A stretch of 64,000 nucleotides of DNA from Lachnospiraceae bacterium (GCA_017453065.1 JAFTKW010000020.1:1-64000), one strand, 5' to 3'. Shown: positions 1 to 8,209, numbered from the stretch's first letter. The notes: a model not told the origin generated them from the sequence alone. Translations and numbers: made by a program.

Positions 1-1
1 T

Positions 2-577
2 ATCGCTGCTAAAAAGCACGGCGTAAAGGTTTCTGTAGACCTTAACTTCCGTAAGAAACTTTGGTCTTCTGAAAAGGCTCAGAAGGTTATGACTAACCTT
101 ATGCAGTACGTTGATGTATGTATCGGAAACGAAGAAGATGCTGAACTCGTTCTTGGCTTCAAACCAGGTAACACAGATGTTACAAGTGGCGAACTTGAAC
201 TTGCTGGTTACAAATCCATCTTCGAGCAGATGGTTGACAAGTTCAACTTCGAATACTGCGTATCTTCCTTGCGCGTATCTAATTCTGCATCAGACAACGG
301 CTGGTCCGCTTGTATCTACAGCAGAGATACAAAGGAATTCTATCACTCCAAAGAGTACCACATTCATCCAATCGTTGACCGCGTAGGTGGTGGTGACTCC
401 TTCGCAGCTGGTGTTATCTGCGGTATGCTTGATGGCAAAGACTTCAAGGCTGCTCTTGAGTACGGTGTAGCTGCATCTGCTCTTAAACACACAATTCCTG
501 GAGACTTCAACCTTGTATCCAGAAAAGAAGTTGAGACACTTGCAGGTGGCGATGCTTCTGGACGTGTACAACGCTAA
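2..577 (+). CDS. PfkB-family sugar kinase, KdgK-like (5' end outside window)
   Basis: C-terminal part (191 codons visible) of a ribokinase/PfkB-family kinase. The frame is open from base 2, so the start lies upstream. The segment VDLNFRKKLW near the visible N-terminus resembles the DLNYRxxLW segment of 2-keto-3-deoxygluconate kinases. DRVGGGDSFAAG is the PfkB signature, with the catalytic Asp in GGGDSFAAG. The expected reaction is ATP-dependent phosphorylation of 2-keto-3-deoxygluconate (or a related keto-sugar acid) in the cytoplasm, feeding hexuronate breakdown. The stop codon lies in the first copy of a 47-bp tandem repeat. The next gene is a sugar permease-glycosidase fusion, so a carbohydrate role fits. 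Substrate is inferred; family membership is secure. Confidence 0.85.
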   Translation: MAAKKHGVKVSVDLNFRKKLWSSEKAQKVMTNLMQYVDVCIGNEEDAELVLGFKPGNTDVTSGELELAGYKSIFEQMVDKFNFEYCVSSLRVSNSASDNGWSACIYSRDTKEFYHSKEYHIHPIVDRVGGGDSFAAGVICGMLDGKDFKAALEYGVAASALKHTIPGDFNLVSRKEVETLAGGDASGRVQR

Positions 578-698
578 CCCCTTCCGGGCTTAGCCTCGAG
601 ATAAGCAAGCTTTTCCCCCGCTAACCCCTTCCGGGCTTAGCCTCGAGATAAGCAAGCTTTTCCCCCGCTAATCCCTTCCGGGCTTAGCCTCGAGATAA
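573..698. repeat. 47-bp tandem repeat, 2.7 copies, starting at the kinase stop codon
   Basis: Two full 47-bp units (573-619, 620-666) and a 32-bp partial third (667-698). Copies differ by one base (GCTAACCCC versus GCTAATCCC). Every unit begins GCTAA, so the kinase TAA stop is part of unit 1. Each unit contains a GCTTA...TAAGC inverted repeat around CTCGAG and ends in a C-run. There are no unique spacers, so this is not a CRISPR array. It probably arose by tandem duplication of the gene's 3' edge. Confidence 0.9.
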
Positions 699-713
699 TG
701 ATATGTTTAACAA

Positions 714-743
714 GGCACTAGGGTTTTCCCTGGTGCCTTTTCT
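714..743 (+). terminator. Rho-independent terminator after the sugar kinase
   Basis: Ten-bp stem GGCACTAGGG / CCCTGGTGCC (one G-U pair) with a TTTT loop, followed by TTTTCT. It lies just beyond the tandem repeat and separates the kinase from the permease-glycosidase gene. Confidence 0.85.
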
Positions 744-879
744 GTTGAAAAAATAGTCCTATCAATTATATCTGAAAAAAGGTATACTTATAGGTAGAGA
801 AGTATTAGGTTCAAACAACATTCGAAATCAAGAAAGAACTCATAAAAGAGGCAAACAAACATAGGAGAGGACAAAGCAT

Positions 880-3800
880 ATGAAGCAGAAACTGACGAAG
901 AAATTTTGGGTAGCATTGGTAATCTTTAGTCTTATGGGACAGGTGGCATGGGTAGTAGAAAACATGTATTTCAATGTATTTATCTACAAGATTTTCCATG
1001 CGGATGCAGCGCAGATATCGCTGATGGTCGGTGCTAGTGCTGTAATGGCAACGGTAACTACGCTGATTATGGGTGCGCTTTCTGATAAAGTGGGCAAGCG
1101 TAAAGTGTTTATCAGTGGTGGCTATATACTTTGGGGCCTTTCTATTCTATCCTTTAGCTTGCTTAGAATGGATGTGCTGACTGGTATTACACAGGACGCT
1201 GTGGCAGCGGCCTCTTTGGGCATTAACCTTACAATCCTCATGGACTGTGTCATGACATTCTTTGGCTCAACTGCCAATGACGCCTGCTTCAATGCTTGGC
1301 TGGTAGAGAGCGGAGATGAGTCTAACAGAGGTACTATTGAGGGTATCAATGCAATGATGCCACTGGTGTCCATCTTGGTAGTGTTTGGCGGCTTTATGGC
1401 CTTTGATTTAAACAAGGAATCCAGTTGGACATGGATATTTTTAATCATAGGCTTTGCAGTGATTGTTATTGGCATTTTGGGCTTTTTCCTGATTCATGAA
1501 ACTACAGTGAAGTCCATGGAAAACAAGAGTTTTTGGGGCAATTTACTGTACAGTTTTAGACCTTCTGTGATGAAATCCAATCTGCTTCTCTATGTAGTAG
1601 TAGGCGCTTTTTCCATCTTTAATATATCCATCAGTACATTTATGCCTTACCTGATTATTTATTACGAGCAGAGTCTGCAGATGGCTAATTATGTGTTGAT
1701 TATGGCACCAGCGATTATTTTGGCGGCTATAGTGACTGCGATTTTTGGAAGCCTGTATGATCAGCTTGGATTTAGAAGATGTGCATATATCACTCTGGGC
1801 ATACTGATGGCCGGGTATGTGATGCTGTTTTGTTTTACAGGGACAGCACTTGTTTTTGTAGGCTCTCTTCTGATGATGTCTGGCTATTTGGCAGGCATGG
1901 CTGTGTTTGGAGCCAAAATCAAAGGGCTTACCCCTGAAAATAAAGCGGGTATGTTCCAAGGACTTCGTATTTTCGGACAAGTGTTTATTCCAGGTATCGT
2001 TGGACCAGCTATCGGAGCGTTTGTACTTCGTGATGCGCAGGTGATTGTAAATGGGGATGGAACCACTTCCTTCCTTCCAAATAGAAATATCTTTGCAGCG
2101 GCTTTTGTGGTAGCGGTGCTTTTGTTTGTGGCGCTTAAATTTATATTCAGAATGGTTCGAAATGGGCACAGAGATTTGCCGACAGATTTAGGAGATGGCT
2201 CAGAGAAAGAACTGCCTTTTGCAGAGTATCCAAGACCACAGCTTAGAAGAGATTCTTATATGAACTTAAATGGTAAGTGGGAGGAAGGCATCATGGTACC
2301 ATTCCCACCTCAGTCTATGCTGGCTGGTCTTAGCAAAAAACAGGCGAAAAAGATGGGCAAAGCCAAGGTAAGCTATACCAGAAAGTTTGTGATACCGCAG
2401 GGCTTTGTCAAGGATACCTTATTGCTTCATTTTGGAGCAGTTGACCAGATTGCAAAGGTTTATTTAAACGACCAGTTGGTAGGCGAAAATGAGGGCGGTT
2501 ATCTGCCATTTACCTTAAATGTAAGTAAGGCGTGGAAAGAAGGCGAAAACCTTCTGAAGGTGGAAGTGACAGACACACTGGACAAGGTTTATCCATACGG
2601 CAAGCAGTGCAAGGCGAGAGGCGAAATGTGGTATACCCCAATCAGTGGAATTTGGCAAAGCGTATGGTTGGAAAGTGTGCCAGAAACCTATGTGGAAAAA
2701 ATAAAAATCACACCTGATTTGACAGGTATTGATTTGGAAGTAAAAGTAAAAGGAAGCGCAGAGGCCTGTCAGGTTGTGATTCCTTGTGGGGATAGTGAGA
2801 TTTGTAAAAAAGTAACCTTGCTGGCAGACGGAACAGGCGCAGTGGGTAAGTGCCGTATTGATCTTAAGGAAGAGGGAGTAGAGCCTATTCTTTGGAGCCC
2901 AGCAAATCCACATTTGTATGGCCTCAAAGTGACAGTGGGAGAGGACCAGGTGGAAAGTTATTTTGGTCTTCGTACCATTACCATAGGCAAAGCAGGTAGC
3001 AACAATAGAATCTTACTCAATGGCAAACCAGTCTTTTTGCATGCCGTGTTAGATCAGGGCTACTACAGCGACGGCATTTATTTGCCTGCTTGTGAAAAGG
3101 GCTATGAATTTGATATCAAGGCTATGCAGGAACTTGGCTTTAATACCCTGAGAAAGCATATCAAGATTGAGCCAGAGTGCTTCTATTACCTTTGTGACAA
3201 GATGGGTATGCTGGTAATGCAGGATTTGGTTAACAGCGGAAGATATTCCTTTATCAGAGACACTGCCATGCCTACAGTTGGGGCTCCAAACTCTGTGACT
3301 AACCTTAGAATTATTTCAAAGAAGCATAAAGAAGTGTTCCTTGCGCAGATGGAGGGAACTATTGACCATCTGTACAACCACCCATGTATCGTATACTATA
3401 CGATTTTCAATGAAGGCTGGGGACAGTTTGAAGCAGATGCTATGTATGACCGCTTTGTGGCACTGGACCACACCAGGATCGTGGATGCTACTTCGGGCTG
3501 GTTTAAGGGCCAAAAGAGCGATGTGGAAAGTAGCCACGTTTACTTTAGAAACGAAGTCTTTGAGGCAAGTGAAAGACCTCATGTGCTATCCGAGTTTGGT
3601 GGACATAGTTTGGTGATGGAAGAACATTGTTTCAGCCTCTACAACCAACACGGATATAGCTTTGCGAAGGATATTGAAGAAGTTACAGATAGACTGGTGG
3701 ATTCCTATGAGCAGATGGTAATTCCAAGCATCAAGGGAAGTCTCTGTGGAAGTGTATATACCCAGCTTTCTGACGTGGAAGATGAAGTAAATGGCATCTA

Positions 3801-3900
3801 TACTTATGACAGAAAAGAGTGCAAAGTGAATAAGCAGAGGGTACAGGCACTTAGCAAGAAGATTTATGAGACCTATGAAAAAGAGGTAGGGAGAGTTTAA
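880..3900 (+). CDS. MFS sugar permease fused to a GH2 glycoside hydrolase
   Basis: A 1006-residue single reading frame. Residues 1 to about 425 form a 12-helix MFS/GPH-like permease, with the loop-2/3 motif LSDKVGKRKVF. A short charged linker follows. From about residue 450 (YPRPQLRRDS...LNGKW, a typical GH2 beginning) there is a GH2 sugar-binding domain, an Ig-like domain and a TIM barrel. The expected acid/base is Glu845 in FNEGWGQ and the nucleophile Glu905 in SEFGG. No NxKG glucuronidase signature is visible. There is no signal peptide, so the hydrolase should sit on the cytoplasmic face and cleave glycosides as they enter. The RBS AGGAGAGG is 9 nt upstream of ATG. A possible promoter TTGAAA-N16-TATATC lies at 745-772. 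The fusion is clear; the substrate is unknown. Confidence 0.9.
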   Translation: MKQKLTKKFWVALVIFSLMGQVAWVVENMYFNVFIYKIFHADAAQISLMVGASAVMATVTTLIMGALSDKVGKRKVFISGGYILWGLSILSFSLLRMDVLTGITQDAVAAASLGINLTILMDCVMTFFGSTANDACFNAWLVESGDESNRGTIEGINAMMPLVSILVVFGGFMAFDLNKESSWTWIFLIIGFAVIVIGILGFFLIHETTVKSMENKSFWGNLLYSFRPSVMKSNLLLYVVVGAFSIFNISISTFMPYLIIYYEQSLQMANYVLIMAPAIILAAIVTAIFGSLYDQLGFRRCAYITLGILMAGYVMLFCFTGTALVFVGSLLMMSGYLAGMAVFGAKIKGLTPENKAGMFQGLRIFGQVFIPGIVGPAIGAFVLRDAQVIVNGDGTTSFLPNRNIFAAAFVVAVLLFVALKFIFRMVRNGHRDLPTDLGDGSEKELPFAEYPRPQLRRDSYMNLNGKWEEGIMVPFPPQSMLAGLSKKQAKKMGKAKVSYTRKFVIPQGFVKDTLLLHFGAVDQIAKVYLNDQLVGENEGGYLPFTLNVSKAWKEGENLLKVEVTDTLDKVYPYGKQCKARGEMWYTPISGIWQSVWLESVPETYVEKIKITPDLTGIDLEVKVKGSAEACQVVIPCGDSEICKKVTLLADGTGAVGKCRIDLKEEGVEPILWSPANPHLYGLKVTVGEDQVESYFGLRTITIGKAGSNNRILLNGKPVFLHAVLDQGYYSDGIYLPACEKGYEFDIKAMQELGFNTLRKHIKIEPECFYYLCDKMGMLVMQDLVNSGRYSFIRDTAMPTVGAPNSVTNLRIISKKHKEVFLAQMEGTIDHLYNHPCIVYYTIFNEGWGQFEADAMYDRFVALDHTRIVDATSGWFKGQKSDVESSHVYFRNEVFEASERPHVLSEFGGHSLVMEEHCFSLYNQHGYSFAKDIEEVTDRLVDSYEQMVIPSIKGSLCGSVYTQLSDVEDEVNGIYTYDRKECKVNKQRVQALSKKIYETYEKEVGRV

Positions 3901-3902
3901 CG

Positions 3903-4394
3903 ATGAAATTTACCTATTGTCCACACTGTGGAACAAAAGCGATATTGAAGGAAATTGGAGACGAGGGCATGATTCCGTATTGTGAGGAGTGTAAGGTGCC
4001 TTTGTGGGATATGTTTACCACCTGCATCATCTGTGCTGTAGTCAATGAAAACCAAGAGGTGGCACTTCTTAGACAGAACTATGTTTCGACTGCCAATTAT
4101 GTATGTGTGGCGGGAGTGATGAAACTGGGCGAATCTGCAGAAGAGACTGCCAGAAGAGAAGTGCTTGAGGAGATTGGTCAGCAGGTAGAGGAGCTTATCT
4201 TTGTCAGAAGCTATCCTTATGAGAAAAAGGAAATGCTGATGCTTGGGTTCCATGCCAAAGTAAAAAAGCAAGAGTTCAAACTATCTGGGGAAGTAGATGC
4301 CGTGGAATGGTTTCCATTAATAACGGCCCAGGAGAAGCTTAGAGAGGGAAGTATCGCTTGGCAGCTTGTGGGTGAAGTGGCAGAGCAGTATTGA
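3903..4394 (+). CDS. NUDIX hydrolase with N-terminal zinc ribbon
   Basis: A 163-aa protein. The N-terminus carries a zinc ribbon (CPHC at residues 6-9, CEEC near 28). The NUDIX box follows: G-x5-E-x7-REVLEEIG, with a normal arrangement of metal-binding glutamates. This layout is typical of NudC-like or ADP-ribose-type pyrophosphatases that hydrolyse nucleoside diphosphates linked to another moiety. ATG starts 2 nt after the stop of the permease-glycosidase gene, so the two are almost certainly co-transcribed and translationally coupled. The exact substrate cannot be read from the sequence. Confidence 0.85.
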   Translation: MKFTYCPHCGTKAILKEIGDEGMIPYCEECKVPLWDMFTTCIICAVVNENQEVALLRQNYVSTANYVCVAGVMKLGESAEETARREVLEEIGQQVEELIFVRSYPYEKKEMLMLGFHAKVKKQEFKLSGEVDAVEWFPLITAQEKLREGSIAWQLVGEVAEQY

Positions 4395-4454
4395 CATTTT
4401 CCCTCGCGAAGCGTATTGTATGACAAATATACGAAAGAAAGAGAGGGAGAAGAT

Positions 4455-5021
4455 ATGGTAATTAAGGAAGAAGTATTTAAGATTAAGGGTAAAGGTGAGT
4501 TTGAAGGGAAGGATAGGGAACTTAGGATTCGCTGTGCAACTCATGAGGATGCACAGATGCTAATTGACTATCTGAAAACTACCTGCGGAGAAACAAAGTT
4601 TCTGGTAAAGGAACCAGAAGAAATCAATTTGACTTTGGAGCAGGAGTATAAGTTTATAGATGGTAACAATGAGTCTGAAGACAGTTTATTGCTTCTGGGA
4701 TTTTTGGATGGTGAGTATATTGGAAACTGCTCTCTGATGGGCAAAGGAACTCTTAGAGCAAAACACCGCGCAGGAGTAGGTATTGCTTTTTTGCTCAAAT
4801 ATACGAATCTTGGCATAGGAAAGATTATGCTTGGAAAACTCATTGAGGTAGCCAAAGAAAAAGGCCTTGAGCAGTTGGAATTAGAGGTAGTGGCAGACAA
4901 TGCAAGGGCACTTCATGTATATGAGAGCCTTGGATTCAAAATCTGTGGAACCTTCCCTAAGAATATGAAGTACAAGGACGGAACCTATGCGGATTGCTAC
5001 TTTATGGTAAAGGAACTGTAA
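4455..5021 (+). CDS. GNAT-family N-acetyltransferase
   Basis: A 188-aa protein from the ATG at 4455. I chose this start because AGAGAGGGAGA lies just upstream. An in-frame ATG at 4416 lacks an RBS and would add 13 unlike residues. The GNAT core is visible: the acetyl-CoA loop region TNLGIGKIMLGKLIEVAKEKG, a beta-strand LELEVVADNARALHVYESLGF, and a C-terminal YADCYFMVKEL. The pattern resembles RimI/RimJ-type cytoplasmic acetyltransferases. The acceptor is unknown. It lies 60 nt downstream of the NUDIX gene on the same strand and is probably in the same transcript. Confidence 0.85.
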   Translation: MVIKEEVFKIKGKGEFEGKDRELRIRCATHEDAQMLIDYLKTTCGETKFLVKEPEEINLTLEQEYKFIDGNNESEDSLLLLGFLDGEYIGNCSLMGKGTLRAKHRAGVGIAFLLKYTNLGIGKIMLGKLIEVAKEKGLEQLELEVVADNARALHVYESLGFKICGTFPKNMKYKDGTYADCYFMVKEL

Positions 5022-5095
5022 AACGGCATGCAAAGAAACACCTTAGAGGGATAAAGTGATTTCATGGAAGGGACTGCAAACTTCAGGAGGATGAT

Positions 5096-5899
5096 ATGCG
5101 AAACATATTTGTAGAGGGCATTCAGGGAATGGGCAAATCGACCCTTACAAATGCTTTGGCAAAGAAGTATCCAGAGTATAGGGTGTGCCGAGAAGGGGAC
5201 TATAACCCGGTGGAACTTGCCTGGTGCACCTGGATGACGCAGGAAGAATATGAGGCGGTACTTGATCGATATCCGGATTTAGTAGAGGAAATCAAGGCCA
5301 ATACCACAGTGGAATATATGGGTGGTTATTTAGGGCAAGAGGATGCAAGGCGCTATGTCATCACCTACACTCGAATTCTTACAGATATCCCAGGTTTTCA
5401 CAAGGATTTGGAGCGCTTTGAGATTTACAACGGCAGAAAGTCCTTGGAAGAAATCAAAGAAATAGTTTTGTCTCGCTATGAAAAGTTTAACGGACAGGGT
5501 TATATCTTTGAGTGCTCCTTTTTTCAAAACATAGTGGAAGATTTGATACTGTTTCACCAGCTGAGTGATGATGAGATAGTCCAGTTTTACAGAGAACTAT
5601 ATGCAAAAGTGGATAAGAAATCCTTCCATCTTTACTATTTGTACAGCGATGAAGTGGAAGAGAATATTCGAATCATCAGAGAAGAGAGGTGCGATGCACA
5701 AGGCAATCAGATGTGGTATCCACTGATGCTTGGATTCTTGGTAGAGTCACCTTATGGAAAGGCTCATGGATACCAAGGCTTTGAAGATATGATAGGTCAT
5801 TTCAAGCATAGACAACGTGTAGAGATGCGTATCATCGAGGAGATAGTGGGAGAGAATGCGGAGATTTTGGAATCCAAGGGATGGGATATCAATGAATAG
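5096..5899 (+). CDS. P-loop kinase-like protein of unknown substrate
   Basis: A 267-aa protein that begins with a P-loop: VEGIQGMGKST at residues 4-14 is a Walker A motif. The compact size and the residue arrangement (later REERCDAQGNQMW, lid-like) resemble nucleoside/nucleotide or small-molecule kinases of the thymidylate-kinase fold. No specific family could be assigned. The RBS CAGGAGG is well placed 6 nt before ATG. It follows the GNAT gene after a 74-nt gap and is closed by a strong terminator. A cytoplasmic phosphotransferase is the safest description. Confidence 0.7.
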   Translation: MRNIFVEGIQGMGKSTLTNALAKKYPEYRVCREGDYNPVELAWCTWMTQEEYEAVLDRYPDLVEEIKANTTVEYMGGYLGQEDARRYVITYTRILTDIPGFHKDLERFEIYNGRKSLEEIKEIVLSRYEKFNGQGYIFECSFFQNIVEDLILFHQLSDDEIVQFYRELYAKVDKKSFHLYYLYSDEVEENIRIIREERCDAQGNQMWYPLMLGFLVESPYGKAHGYQGFEDMIGHFKHRQRVEMRIIEEIVGENAEILESKGWDINE

Positions 5900-5928
5900 A
5901 TGAAATGAAGCAAACGCTATAAGAAAAA

Positions 5929-5966
5929 GAGGCCATGCGCTTGTATTAGCGCATGGCCTCTTTTTT
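5929..5966 (+). terminator. Strong Rho-independent terminator
   Basis: Perfect 12-bp stem GAGGCCATGCGC / GCGCATGGCCTC with an 8-nt loop, followed by six T. It ends the permease-to-kinase transcript and isolates it from the regulator gene. The ATG inside the right arm (5953) is in frame with that regulator but lies before its promoter, so it is not its start. Confidence 0.95.
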
Positions 5967-5970
5967 CGAG

Positions 5971-6007
5971 TTTTGGTATAAGTATATCAGCGATTTTGTG
6001 CTAAAAT
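5971..6007 (+). promoter_or_regulatory. Promoter of the HTH-TPR regulator with shared 13-bp element
   Basis: TTTTGGTATAAGT at 5971-5983, 18 bp spacer, TAAAAT (-10) at 6002-6007. The same 13-mer with the same 18-bp spacing to a -10-like hexamer occurs twice more, at 8122-8158 (+) and 8100-8064 (-). The -35 region is otherwise poor, which suggests an activator-dependent promoter. Start of transcription is inferred near 6014. Confidence 0.7.
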
Positions 6008-6075
6008 ACTCTATGAGTTTTTTGCGCTTTGCAGACAATGCTGGGTTTGGTGGATTTTACTCGAAGGTACGTGTT

Positions 6076-7893
6076 ATGGTTAATGATGAAATTATTAGAT
6101 TAATTGAATATGAGAGAAGAAAAAGAAAGATATCAATTCAAGATCTGGTGCTCGGTGTTTGTGATGAAAGTAATGTTCAACGAATGGAGAGGGGTGAACG
6201 ATATCAAGACTTTTTTGTGTTAGAAAGATTGATAGAGCGTTTGGGGATTTCTGTAAACAAGTTAGAGCTTTTGTATGATATGGAGACATACAACTTGTGT
6301 GCTATCCGAGAACGTATAGAGAAAGCAATTATAGATAAGAACTACGATTTGGTAGAGGAGGAACTTCAAGCATATCAAGGAGTTAGTACATTAGGCTCCA
6401 ATTTGCATAAACAGTATATTCTAAAGATTAGGGCAATTTTGGAAGAAAAGGTTGCTGTGAATTATGTCAAAAGTGCAGAATATCTTTGGGAGGCTCTGCT
6501 GCTGACTGTACCGAATTTTGATATAGAGAATATTAGAAAATACAGAATGGGAGAAGAGGAAGTAATCTTACTTCTTATGTGGTTGAATGCAAAAAGAATA
6601 AGTGATGATTTTGATATATTGAAATACAACGATTCAATCTTAGTTTATATTGAGTACAATTTCACAGATGAGGAAGTGAAAGCGAATGTATATAGTAAGG
6701 CGGCGTGGTTGTTTGCTGAAGAACATGTGAAAAATGGAGAGTTTTTACAAGCGCTAGTTCCTTGTTTGAAGAGCGAAAGATTGCTGACAGAAAATGGGTT
6801 ATTACTTCACTTGCAACAGATTTTGGATTTGATTTTGGTATGTTTTCAGAACATAGATAGAAAACAATATCAAGAGTGGAAACTTCAGGCGGCTGCACTT
6901 AGATGGGTATATGGTCTATATGATGAAACAGATGAAATTGAAGAAATCGCGTTGTGGAAGAACTATCGTTTGAATGGAGCATATTTGATTCCAGAAGTGA
7001 TAGGACAAGAGAGACGGTTGAAAGGTATGTCTCAAGAGAAAGTGGCAGATATACTGGAGATAGATCAAAAGACAATTTCGAGAATTGAACGGGGAAAGAC
7101 TACTCCTAGAAGAGAGACGTTTCGTAAATTGAAGAAATACTTTCAGTTTGAAAAAAACTGTGGTGGCAAAATTGTGACAAGGAATTTCACTTTGTTAGCT
7201 CTGGAACGAGATATTGTAAAGGCGGGTTATAATAGAGATTACGAATTAATGGAAGAATTGTATCAAAACCTAAAAATTCAATTGGATACAAAGGAATCTA
7301 AAAATAGACAGTATGTTCTCTATATGGATACTTGTATAAAGATGTTAAAAGAGGAAATGGATGTTGATGAGGCCATTAGTAATTGCGAAGTGGCATTTCA
7401 TTTGACGGAAAAAAATGTATCTTTTGAAAAACTTGACCAGATAGTACTTAGCCAAAATGAAGTTTTGATAGTCAATTATATGGCACTCTTGTATGACAGA
7501 AAAGAACAGAGAGAAAAAGGAATCATTCTTCGCGAGAAGGTTAAAAAGGCATATGAGAATAGTAAAGTAGATAAGAGATACCATTATCAAGGAATTGCTC
7601 TTGTCAACCAGAACTTGTGTGTTGCATATGCGAAAGCTGAAAAATTCGACGATGTGGTTTCAGCTTGTGACGAAGGAGTTAGATTTGATTTGTATTGTCG
7701 TAGAGGATTGCAAATTGGTGGGTATCTTATGCGCAAGGCATACGCCAAAGTAAGGATTGATGGAGATAAAGAAGCCTGCCGACAACTTTATCAGCAGGCT
7801 TATCAACTTATGAAGTTGATGAGAAATTGGACCGCTATTGAGATTTTGAAGAAATATTATCGATTAAGTCTAGGCGAGGAATTTAATATATAA
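6076..7893 (+). CDS. Double HTH-TPR transcriptional regulator, RRNPP/Rgg-like
   Basis: A 605-aa protein from the ATG at 6076. I chose this start because the residues before it are unlike any HTH, and the in-frame upstream ATG (5953) lies inside a terminator and before the promoter. An XRE-type HTH lies at about residues 1-58 (IEYERRKRKIS...ESNVQRMERGE, the Rgg/PlcR style). Helical TPR-like sequence follows. A second XRE HTH lies at about 304-360 (RRLKGMSQEKVADILEID, then QKTISRIERGK), then more TPR-like repeats to the end. Total length is about twice that of PlcR or Rgg, so it looks like a tandem duplication. RRNPP proteins bind exported and re-imported peptides. Its 3' end overlaps a convergent small peptide gene by 11 bp. 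Function as a peptide-responsive activator is inferred. Confidence 0.8.
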   Translation: MVNDEIIRLIEYERRKRKISIQDLVLGVCDESNVQRMERGERYQDFFVLERLIERLGISVNKLELLYDMETYNLCAIRERIEKAIIDKNYDLVEEELQAYQGVSTLGSNLHKQYILKIRAILEEKVAVNYVKSAEYLWEALLLTVPNFDIENIRKYRMGEEEVILLLMWLNAKRISDDFDILKYNDSILVYIEYNFTDEEVKANVYSKAAWLFAEEHVKNGEFLQALVPCLKSERLLTENGLLLHLQQILDLILVCFQNIDRKQYQEWKLQAAALRWVYGLYDETDEIEEIALWKNYRLNGAYLIPEVIGQERRLKGMSQEKVADILEIDQKTISRIERGKTTPRRETFRKLKKYFQFEKNCGGKIVTRNFTLLALERDIVKAGYNRDYELMEELYQNLKIQLDTKESKNRQYVLYMDTCIKMLKEEMDVDEAISNCEVAFHLTEKNVSFEKLDQIVLSQNEVLIVNYMALLYDRKEQREKGIILREKVKKAYENSKVDKRYHYQGIALVNQNLCVAYAKAEKFDDVVSACDEGVRFDLYCRRGLQIGGYLMRKAYAKVRIDGDKEACRQLYQQAYQLMKLMRNWTAIEILKKYYRLSLGEEFNI

Positions 7894-8029
7894 AAATATC
7901 CTTTTCATCATCATCAATGTTGTCATCTGCTAGAAGCATAGTTCCTATAAGATAAGTAGTAGCATTAGAGCTAGACAGAAAAAGACTGAGCGCTAGCATT
8001 AACGCAAATAATGGTTTTGTTAATTTCAT
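7883..8029 (-). CDS. 48-aa pre-pheromone-like exported peptide
   Basis: A 48-aa product beginning MKLTKPLFALMLALSLFLSS: Lys-containing n-region, hydrophobic core, Ser-Asn-Ala cleavage-like site. An acidic stretch (ADDNIDDDEKD) follows and the protein ends in the hydrophobic DIFIY. The RBS AGGAGGTGA is 4 nt before ATG, excellent for so small a gene. Size and layout match PapR/Phr-type precursors, in which a C-terminal 5-8 residue peptide is the signal. The candidate mature peptide is EKDIFIY or a part of it. The gene converges on the HTH-TPR regulator with an 11-bp tail overlap. Its own promoter carries the shared 13-bp element. Role in quorum sensing is inferred; the coding call rests on the RBS and the signal peptide. 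Confidence 0.7.
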   Translation of the reverse strand: MKLTKPLFALMLALSLFLSSSNATTYLIGTMLLADDNIDDDEKDIFIY

Positions 8030-8063
8030 GGATTCACCTCCTAAATAAGTGTTATTTTGGAGA

Positions 8064-8158
8064 AAAATAACATAAAACAAAGAGAAAACTTATACCAAAA
8101 GCGGTTGGAAAAATAAACCACTTTTGGTATAAGTTTTTGTGTTTTATTAGTTTAAAAT
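8064..8158. promoter_or_regulatory. Divergent promoter pair with inverted copies of the 13-bp element
   Basis: Minus strand: TTTTGGTATAAGT at 8100-8088, 18 bp, TATTTT at 8069-8064, driving the peptide gene. Plus strand: the same 13-mer at 8122-8134, 18 bp, TAAAAT at 8153-8158, driving the secreted-protein operon. The two copies form a 22-bp inverted repeat (8085-8106 / 8116-8137, one mismatch). This could also fold as a bidirectional terminator, but the identical spacing to -10 sites favours an operator. Confidence 0.7.
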
Positions 8159-8209
8159 ATGTTTGTAGCGAATAGTGCTACGTCTCAAAAGTATAGGGAG
8201 GGTGTACAA

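Noticed and set aside
573-698. CRISPR array
   Set aside because: The 47-bp units are directly adjacent, without spacers, and no cas gene is present.
5953-6075. Longer N-terminus for the HTH-TPR regulator
   Set aside because: The ATG at 5953 is inside a terminator stem and upstream of the promoter; HTH homology begins at 6076.
8085-8137. Plain bidirectional terminator between peptide gene and secreted-protein gene
   Set aside because: The arms coincide with the 13-bp element that also occurs before the regulator, always 18 bp from a -10. The genes are divergent here, so no terminator is needed. It cannot be fully excluded.
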